A DNA stretch of 64,000 nucleotides from positions 145,733,283 through 145,797,282 of the forward strand of contig CM061921.1 in the NCBI GenBank assembly GCA_031002005.1, read 5' to 3'. This DNA is from Vandiemenella viatica (lineage: Eukaryota > Arthropoda > Insecta > Orthoptera > Morabidae). Positions 56,891 to 64,000 of this stretch are shown piece by piece. Below the pieces are notes generated by a model that worked only from the letters and a program-made list of their open reading frames with translations, did no database searches and had not been told where the DNA came from. A program made the position numbers and the translations under genes. Position 1 is the stretch's first letter, and each line of letters begins with the position of its first letter.

Positions 56891-57359
56891 GTAAATAAAT
56901 ATAGTTTTTATTATTAAACTAAGTCGTGTATTAAAAAAACTTAGAAATTGATTGAATAGATAATGTTAACGTATCTCTTGTGTATAGTTTGCCGAGCTCA
57001 GATAAAGCTATCAGTCATATTATTTACCAATTAGTGACTTAAGCTTACACGACATAAATGATGTGTTACAACTGAATGTTCATAAATCATTCAAACATCT
57101 TAGTATTTGTTATTCTAGCTCTCCATTGTGGTATGACAGATTCATCCCCCAATGAATATTTCTATAGTCATAATTAATATTCAAATTTTATTATATTTGT
57201 TTATTAAAAATGTAAATTGTAGGGCTAATTGATGCATAAATAATTATGTATTAAGCCTGGGAGGTCAAATTTATTATTATATGATTTAATTCATTGCAAA
57301 ATTGCTGTTAAGAAAGTATTAAATGTGGAGAATGTTGGAACTGCAGTTTTAAGCGTTCG
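56891..57359. other. Unassigned; possible intron and decayed continuation
   Basis: AT-rich; only the short HIIYQL reading near 57020 suggests a link to the Harbinger-like exon. Confidence 0.3.
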
Positions 57360-57930
57360 AATAGCCGGACAGTGCCGAGCGCACGCGACAGGCAGGCGCC
57401 GCATACACAATGGACCAGGCAGTGAAGGACGGAAAATACCGTTAGGTGGTGAGGGTGATGGTCCGGCTCTCCGTTGAGGGATGCAAGGTCAGGGAAAATG
57501 TGCGCGAAACGAGCGACGAATGCTATCTACGGCACAAAACAGCTGATTGTGGGCTACGTCGTTTCACCAATCGTGCATGGCTACAGGGTCTACATTTGTT
57601 AATAAAAGGCTTCTCCGTGGCGGGAGAAGAGAACGCCATGAGAGAGGACTTGCTGTTCAGACGAGCTGAAGTGTAGACGTGTCGCCCGACACACTCTCAT
57701 AGCTGTTGGTCCATGGGTAGAGCTAGTCGCTTTCTGGCTCAGATGTTGCTGGAAACAGAGTGTCTCACCTGGTAGAGGCCATCAGCAGATGCATTAGCGC
57801 GGATGGTTCCGTGAATTTGCATCCAACTGTGACACAGCGTGTCACACTTCGTCAAGCAGATGCGGCTACGGTAAAGTACCAATGCAAATGTCAATGGTTC
57901 CATAGGGTTTTAACGAGGCTTGAAAATCCG
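57360..57930. other. GC/CpG-rich stretch, function unknown
   Basis: Higher GC than its surroundings, with an open 76-codon frame 57446-57676 (plus) that shows no family motif. It could be a degraded transposable element or a CpG-rich regulatory region. Confidence 0.3.
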
Positions 57931-58520
57931 TAAGCGGCTCCCGAGATTAGACTCTCCGCTCTCATCACGATTTACTGAGCTAACGAACTTTCCATGTTCA
58001 TTAACTTCGAACTTTTTAAATATCTTGCTCAATATAATTAATTCAAATGATGCTTTCCACTTTAAAATGGCACCACTGTGATTTTTTTTTGTAAATGTTA
58101 ACTTTAATTCGTTGGCCTGCTACGCCACTTTATTGTATATTAACTTTGCAAAACTTTGAAATATTTAAAATCTGTTTATGTTTGTATTTATTCGGCAAAT
58201 TGTAAACGCCGGGTATTTCTTGTTTATTTTCTTCGAATATATTGTGTTTAACATAACGTTATAAATATGCTCGGCCTTGTATAAGCCAGAAGACAGAATA
58301 AAATTGAATATTTTTGTGTAACTTAAATTCTTGCAGCATTCAAGATTCTAGTTTACCAATTAATTAAATTAGAAAATTAATATTCATATTCCCGATTAAA
58401 TTTCTACGTGATGGTAACCCCCCACCCCCTCTCTCCAAACAACAAGGTTACCACACCATCTAGCTCACACATTTCTGCAATAATCGAATGCCCTGCCACC
58501 CCAAGCCAAGAGCAGTTTTG
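57931..58520. other. Unassigned AT-rich DNA
   Basis: No recognised gene or element. Confidence 0.5.
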
Positions 58521-59104
58521 GTCCAGTAACGGGGTCTTAAAAAGGGGGTCTCACAAACATTATATCATGTAGAAGATTTTTTTTCTTATCTTGTGTATAT
58601 TGGTGAGAGTAGGCAAAACAAAGTTTTCGACCTACAACACCCTCGGCACAATTTTCTGTGTCCAAAAAACATCAACATTTTGGTTCTTTTTTCAGTTTTT
58701 CGTCCGTAACTCCTGCCTCGTGAGTCCTAGCAAGAAATACTCTATTTCCAATTAGAGAGAGGACAAAATATCCTACAACTTTCATAGTACAAACTTTTTC
58801 AAAACTAAGCGAGCTACAGTTCCTTGAAAATGAGCCAAATCTCACACTTTTCTAAAAGTTGGGTTTTTACGTACTTTGCCGCTCAAAATGACCTGTATAT
58901 GTAACTGATATATATGTATTTCTGTATGATATAGTATATATATGTACTATACATTGATTACTGATGGTCAATTCAATAATCATATAGCGTTGTTGGTCGG
59001 GAGATTCCGGAGGATTGTTCGGCCGCCAATTGACAGTGTTTTCGAAACGCCGCGCAATGCGCTCCTTTGTGATTATCTAACCTGACCAAGTAATAGTAAC
59101 AGCT

Positions 59105-59270
59105 GAAGGTGGAATCCAAACCACAGAATCGTTCTGGCTTACTGCATATTACACAGCAAGTTGTGGCAGAGGTGAAGGTCGGGTCAATGGCCTTTGAAAA
59201 TCACTGCTGAGACCGGGATTTTGATCTTCTGTCAGATACCTTAACCACTGAGCTACCAGTCCGTTCTATT
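59105..59270 (-). repeat. SINE-2 copy in the left foldback arm
   Basis: On the minus strand, the tRNA-like head CTGGTAGCTCAGTGGTTAAG (A box TAGCTCAGTGG) and B-box-like AGATCAAAATCCCGG, followed by the body (TTTGAAAATCACTGCTG; CCACAACTTGCTGTG). The right arm has the body without the tRNA head at 60465-60600. Confidence 0.6.
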
Positions 59271-59282
59271 ACCTGATGGTAT

Positions 59283-59807
59283 TTGTACCAGTTTGAAAAA
59301 CGGATTTGCAAAATTGAAAACATAATGTTATGGCACAAAGTTTATTTATGCAGTCAAAATCAAGTCATAATAAGTCAAAAATTACTCATAAATCCATTTC
59401 TTTTCCATTTTAATGGATTGAAACAATGTTTCCTATTTGAATTTGTTCCGTACTTCAAGGGAACAAAATTGTCTCTATATGAAGAATTTAAATCTCTTCA
59501 AGTTGCAACATGCAACATAAAAAGTTTTGTTATGGGCGAATGATGCCTTCTGCATAAGCTCATGTGGCATCGAAGTGTAGACGTTGGATGATTCTGTGGA
59601 AAATATGAAGCCTATTTGACAACGAACTATACATCCAACATTACAGTTGTATTTGACGGATCCCGAAGTGATGTTGCGCAAAGAGGAATAAAGTCATCTG
59701 AAATGTTTTGTAGTTTGAAATCATCAGATACTTCAGCAGACATCATTTTCAGTGAGGAAACAAATACTGCAGTGACGCAGCAAATGAGAGCAGCAAGAAC
59801 CGTGTAA
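59283..59807 (+). pseudogene. Decayed ORF inside the foldback element
   Basis: Two open stretches in the same orientation: 59283-59543 (with HKVYLCSQNQVIISQKLLIN and LINPFLFHFNGLKQCFLF) and 59616-59807 (YTSNITVVFDGSRSD, then DTSADIIFSEETNTAVTQ). The pattern VVFDG…(S)ADI.F…VTQ recalls a hypothetical family seen near transposable elements in many animals, from memory and uncertain. Stops and frameshifts separate the pieces. A function is not claimed. Confidence 0.4.
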
Positions 59808-59888
59808 TGTTGATACTAATGTAAAAACTGAAAAAGGAAATTGATGAGGTAAAGGCTCGTCCAGTCTTATTCCAGTTACCATTATAAA

Positions 59889-60073
59889 CGCATTCAGGAG
59901 GACGCCGGTTCGAATCACCGTCCGGGCATCCAGATTTGGGTTTTCCACGGTTTCATCAAATCACTCCAGCCGAATGCCGGAAGGCTTCCTTCAGAAGAGT
60001 CCCCGTTCCATGTCCCCAGCCCATCCTGACTCTAATGATCTCGACGTCGACGAGGCGTAAAGCCATAAAAAAT
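59889..60073 (+). repeat. SINE-1, 5' truncated, in the foldback spacer
   Basis: GGTTCGAATCACC B box, body and AAGCCATAAAAAATT tail. It starts at the CGCATTCAGGAGG position, missing the A box. Confidence 0.85.
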
Positions 60074-61377
60074 TATAATAAAAGACGCTTCACCTGAGTT
60101 TACTCTGAAGGATGTATCATGTTCCTGCAAGAAACCTTGTACTCTAAGCAGCTGTCGCTAATCAGGACTGTACTGTTCAGCTGCTTGCAAAAATTGCTCT
60201 TGCCTGTCTCGTGAAAACGTTCCTGAAATGACGTAGATGAAGGAAAGGAAGAGTTCTTCGACCTCGAGGAAGCTGTTGCTGATGCAATGGATGAATGAGA
60301 CAATTCATTGATAAGTCGGGACAATCCAAACGGAAAAGAAATTGATTCATGACCATTTTTAACTTATTACGAATTTATTACGACTTAATAATTTTGCGCC
60401 ACAACATTTTGCATTCATTTTCGCTCTATTATCATCAGTAACAGAGCGATCCAGGTCTGAGCAGTGATTTTCAAAGGGCATTGACCCGACCTTCACCTAT
60501 GCCACAGCTTGCTGTGTAAGATGAAATAAGTCAGCACGATTCTGTGGTTTGGATTCCACCATAAGCTGTAAGTTCTGTACATCCGTTACTATTACTTGGT
60601 CAGGTTAGATAGCCACAAAGGAGCGCATTGCGCGGCGTATCGAAAACACTGTCACCTGGCGGCAGAACAATCCTTTGGGATCTCCCGGCCAAAAATGCTA
60701 TATGATTATTGAATTGACCATCAGTAATCAATGTATAGTACATATATATACTATGTCATACAGAAACACATATATATCAGTTACATATACAGGTCATTTT
60801 GAGCGGCAAAGTAGGTAAAAACCCAACTTTTAGAAAAGTGTGAGATTTGGCTGATTTTCGAGGAACTGTAGCTTGCTTAATTTTGAGTTTAGAAAAAAGT
60901 TTGTAATATGAAAGTTGTAGGAAATTTTGTCCTCTCTCTAATTGGAAATAGAGTATTTCTTGCCAGGACTCATGAGGAAGGAGGTATGGACGAAAAACTG
61001 AAAAAGCACCAACATTTTGATGTTTTTTGGCCACAGAAAATTGTGCCGAGGGTGTTGGAGGTCGACAACTTGGTTTTTGTATACTCTCACCAATATATAC
61101 ATGATAAGAAAAAAAATTCTTCTACGTGATATAATGCAAGTGTAAAAAACCCCGTTACTGGACTATTTAAATTGTGCCATATTCCGATTGAGGCGAGTGG
61201 CTTGCGTGACATCTGGCACCGACACACACAACGAAGAGAAATGCCAGAATCACCCGTATTATCACAATAGCTTATTCAAAATATATTTTCGTATGGATCA
61301 ATCAGAACCACGTTATACCTTCGTTTTGGATTGAATTTGCCTCATGTGTATAACTAGAGTTGTTAGCCTTTACAGTT

Positions 61378-61490
61378 TATCGTGGAATCTGAACCGCCGT
61401 TAGGACGTATTTCACATTTTACAGAAAGCTGTGCAAGAGATGAAGGTGGTGGGTTGAGGACCTCTGAAAATCCCACCGAGAAGGTTTTCT
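61378..61490 (+). repeat. SINE-2 body fragment
   Basis: GGAATCTGAACCGCC…TTACAGAAAGCTGTGCAAGAG…GGACCTCTGAAAATCCCACC is related to the body of the copies at 59105-59270 and 60465-60600. Confidence 0.4.
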
Positions 61491-61499
61491 CTCACAAAC

Positions 61500-64000
61500 T
61501 AAAACAATCAACCTCTCTGTATTCAATTTGGTCTTACGTGTACGCAGCAAAAACCAAACAGACTTGCTTCCAGATTCTGATCGTGTGTACACGCGCCTCA
61601 ACTGACGGCTAAGTCACTTCCACTGTGACCACAGTGACCTGTTTCGCAGTGTTTGTTTCATTCCGACGAAAACGCACGAGTACGCACGGCCAACTACTCG
61701 CCAGAGTACGCATCCACTGTGACCACAGCCTTAAGCACCTACCTCACAGACAAGTAGGTCAGCGATTTGAACATGGGCAACGAGACCGTAAACCAGGGGG
61801 AAAAAACGTACTGGGAGACTTCCCAAGGTTCCACAAGATGTACCAAATGCTAATTGTTTACACTGAAGCCATTATACTAATATACCCGAGTATGACGCTC
61901 AATAGCGAGATTCCATTTCTTCTGTATGGCAAGTTAAACTTGGGAATCACGAAAAGTAAATCGTTTGTCTTCATGAAATCTGAATTCTATTTTTATTTTT
62001 ATAGTCCCGCACCTTCAACAGAGGGCATGCGTATGTAGAATTTAGCTCCAGTGGAAATGAGTCTGCTCTTACTTAATCATATTAATCTCACTTCTTTTAA
62101 CATATTTGTACCACATAGACTAATTGTAAGCAGTGTTCTCAACCAAGACTACAAATTAATTTCTCTAGCCCAAAGAACGAATTCACAAAAAAGCAACCAT
62201 TTGACGCAGTCTTTTTGTTCCTTATCGTTTTATCGGGAGCTAACGAGGCAAGTGGTTTCACCATTTCTCTCCTAACCGTGTCAACTTGTAATGGAACAAG
62301 ACCTTAAGCCGTTTATTTCAACCCATAAAGTTAGTTTTGTGTCAGGTGACATATAGGTTAGAATTGGACCAATATCGAGTGTTATGATAATTCCAAGAAT
62401 AAATAATAATTATACGATTGCTAAAAGTAAATACAATAATTTTGATATGAAGTTTATATAGGGAAAAATTTGTAAAGAAAAGTAATTTGACATATAGGCC
62501 CTAATGTTTCAGCGTGAAATAACCAATACCGCTATGACGTCATGGAGGAAACCGAACAATAGGATTTGATGTATATAATAAAACATACTTGATTCAAATA
62601 AATAATGGAAAAATAACTAGCACACAATGCTCTCTGCACCTAAAAAACCTTAGATAAAACGTTCCAGCTCTAAAAGAAAACGATTAAGTAAGAGATCGAT
62701 AGCTGAAATAAATTTTAAATTAAGGGAAAGTAAGATGTGTTTTATATACAAAAAGAGTATTTTTAAATAATGAAAATGAGTTATGGAATTCTAAAGGAAG
62801 TCAATAAACATGTGATGGATATAAACACGAGTTTTGGTCAGTTTACAATTAAATACAGACGAAAGTTAAACATCAGGCTAAACTAGGAATAAAACGTGAT
62901 TAATTGATTTTAAAATATTTATCAGTTATTTAGTACTGCGGGAGAAAATGAATAATCAAGAGTGCAAAATTATTTGACTTCAGAAATTTGTTACAGCGAA
63001 AACATGGCGCATTTTGAAAAAAAAAAGGTCATAACAGAAAATACACAAAATAATTTAAACTGTCAAAATTTGGTAATAATCGACCTGAATTCAGTAACCG
63101 TGGTAACATGTCGAGTTTGAACTTCACTGGGTTGCGTAATGTAACACGGAATATTCTAGGCGTCCTCAGGGCGAGGTTATTGAAGCCCCTGTGCCGCTAC
63201 CTTCGCAAGCAATAGGTTGGAAGATATTATAGAATGTAGGCGAAATATATAACGCACTTGGCGGGATCTTAAGAATTTTGATACTTAGAACTATTGCTAA
63301 TGCCGTCGTGTAGATACCGGACTTATTTCGATGGTGGTAGATTATTTTCGTCATCACTCGGGACTCGGAAATATTTTAGTGATTGCTTGTTTGAACTTTG
63401 AAAAAATTCTTACATTCCTTTTCCACATTAATAAATTGAAAGAGTAGTTATTTTTTAGTCGGAGAAGCTAACCTGTATCTTCATACAAGAATCGAATCCT
63501 ATCAAATATTTATCTATTCAAGGTGTAACGTCCGATACAAGCAACTTGAAGTTTTGAAGAGGTGAACATTTCTTCAGCTTTAGTTATTGCAGACTTCCTT
63601 CAGTAAATATTTAAGTGAACAATTTATAAATCCCATGCTTTTGATGGCAACCGATTTGAGGAAAGAACTTATACAGTAATTAAAATTTTCAGAAGATAAC
63701 TTGAGCCACCCACTGTCATATATCTATAACCTTACCAAAACCGTTTAAAATGGGACCCATTACATATAATTTATATAGTAAATAACTTTTATAAACTTTT
63801 CTTAAATTACGATCAATTTGCTGTGTAATATGTACAGGCTTAAAATTCCATTTAAAGAGATGTTTGGATTTCAAGTAGTATTTTGCCATGTGCGCGGGAG
63901 ACGAACAAAGAAAGAAACACATAATTTAATATCCCAAATATTAATTTCACAGTTTGTTGTCAGCATAGATAGATTAATTCTGGGTAAAAACAGAGCCTGT
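61500..64000. other. Unassigned AT-rich DNA
   Basis: No recognised gene or element. A TCCACTGTGACCACAG direct pair lies at about 61618 and 61708. The 137-codon open stretch at 61625-62038 shows no motif. I expect noncoding sequence or the edge of an unseen gene. Confidence 0.45.

Larger units (their letters stand above)
58521..61163. mobile_element. Foldback element with ~0.7-kb inverted arms
   Basis: Arms 58521-59222 and 60450-61163 are diverged reverse complements (ends GTCCAGTAACGGGGT and its complement). The spacer holds decayed coding sequence (59283-59810) and a SINE-1. Flanks show no obvious target duplication. The arms differ by numerous substitutions and indels, so it is older than the 9-kb palindromic element. 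A SINE-2-like piece lies in the inner part of each arm. Confidence 0.75.

Noticed and set aside
57446..57676. 76-codon ORF in the CpG-rich stretch as a host protein
   Set aside because: No family signal; only a short open frame in GC-rich DNA, where stops are rarer.

Overview
The window looks like nuclear DNA of an insect, most probably a polyneopteran (orthopteroid or stick-insect-like) with a large, transposon-swollen genome. The grounds are AT-rich sequence, huge introns with canonical GT-AG splice sites, a tRNA-derived SINE whose body resembles repeats I recall from orthopteroid insects, a LINE tail ending in GATGTA repeats, and abundant Penelope-like, mariner/Tc1, hAT, R1- and CR1-type elements. 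Species is not determinable by eye.

Only one host gene is clearly supported. The last three coding exons of a selenophosphate synthetase (selenide, water dikinase; SPS/SEPHS family) lie on the + strand at 5355-5545, 24461-24673 and 30412-30569. They join in consistent phase and end in TAA at 30567-30569. The exons with the ATP-binding N-terminal half and the catalytic Sec/Cys/other residue lie upstream of base 1 or were not found. Introns of 18.9 kb and 5.7 kb separate the exons and are filled mostly with mobile DNA. Bases 30570 to about 33250 are probably its 3' UTR.

Region by region. 1-5354: intron with a Penelope-like (PLE) fragment split by a mariner, a hAT transposase relic and a SINE. 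5546-24460: an LTR, several PLE copies in both orientations (one head-to-head pair at 12.3 kb), and a three-level nest at 13.2-18.8 kb (PLE-B inside an LTR inside PLE-C) whose target duplications can be read. 24674-30411: a Tc1 element and another PLE copy. 34.7-43.7 kb: a reverse-strand CR1/Jockey-type LINE, a decayed PLE, and an R1-clade LINE carrying four nested insertions. 44.3-53.3 kb: a 9.0-kb palindromic element with ~2.4-kb inverted arms, CpG-rich ends with CRE and YY1-like motifs, and a tandem array in its spacer. 53.3-64 kb: mariner, SINEs, a hairpin, a hAT MITE, a PIF/Harbinger-like exon with good splice sites, and a 2.6-kb foldback element holding a decayed ORF.

Nothing here is a bacterial-style operon or a defence cluster. 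The interest lies in mobile-element architecture: PLE terminal repeats with hammerhead-ribozyme-like cores, long-armed palindromic elements that do not match a standard class, and a recurrent SINE used as a landing pad by the same hAT MITE. Labels PLE-A/B/C/D and SINE-1/2 are mine, for use in this annotation only.
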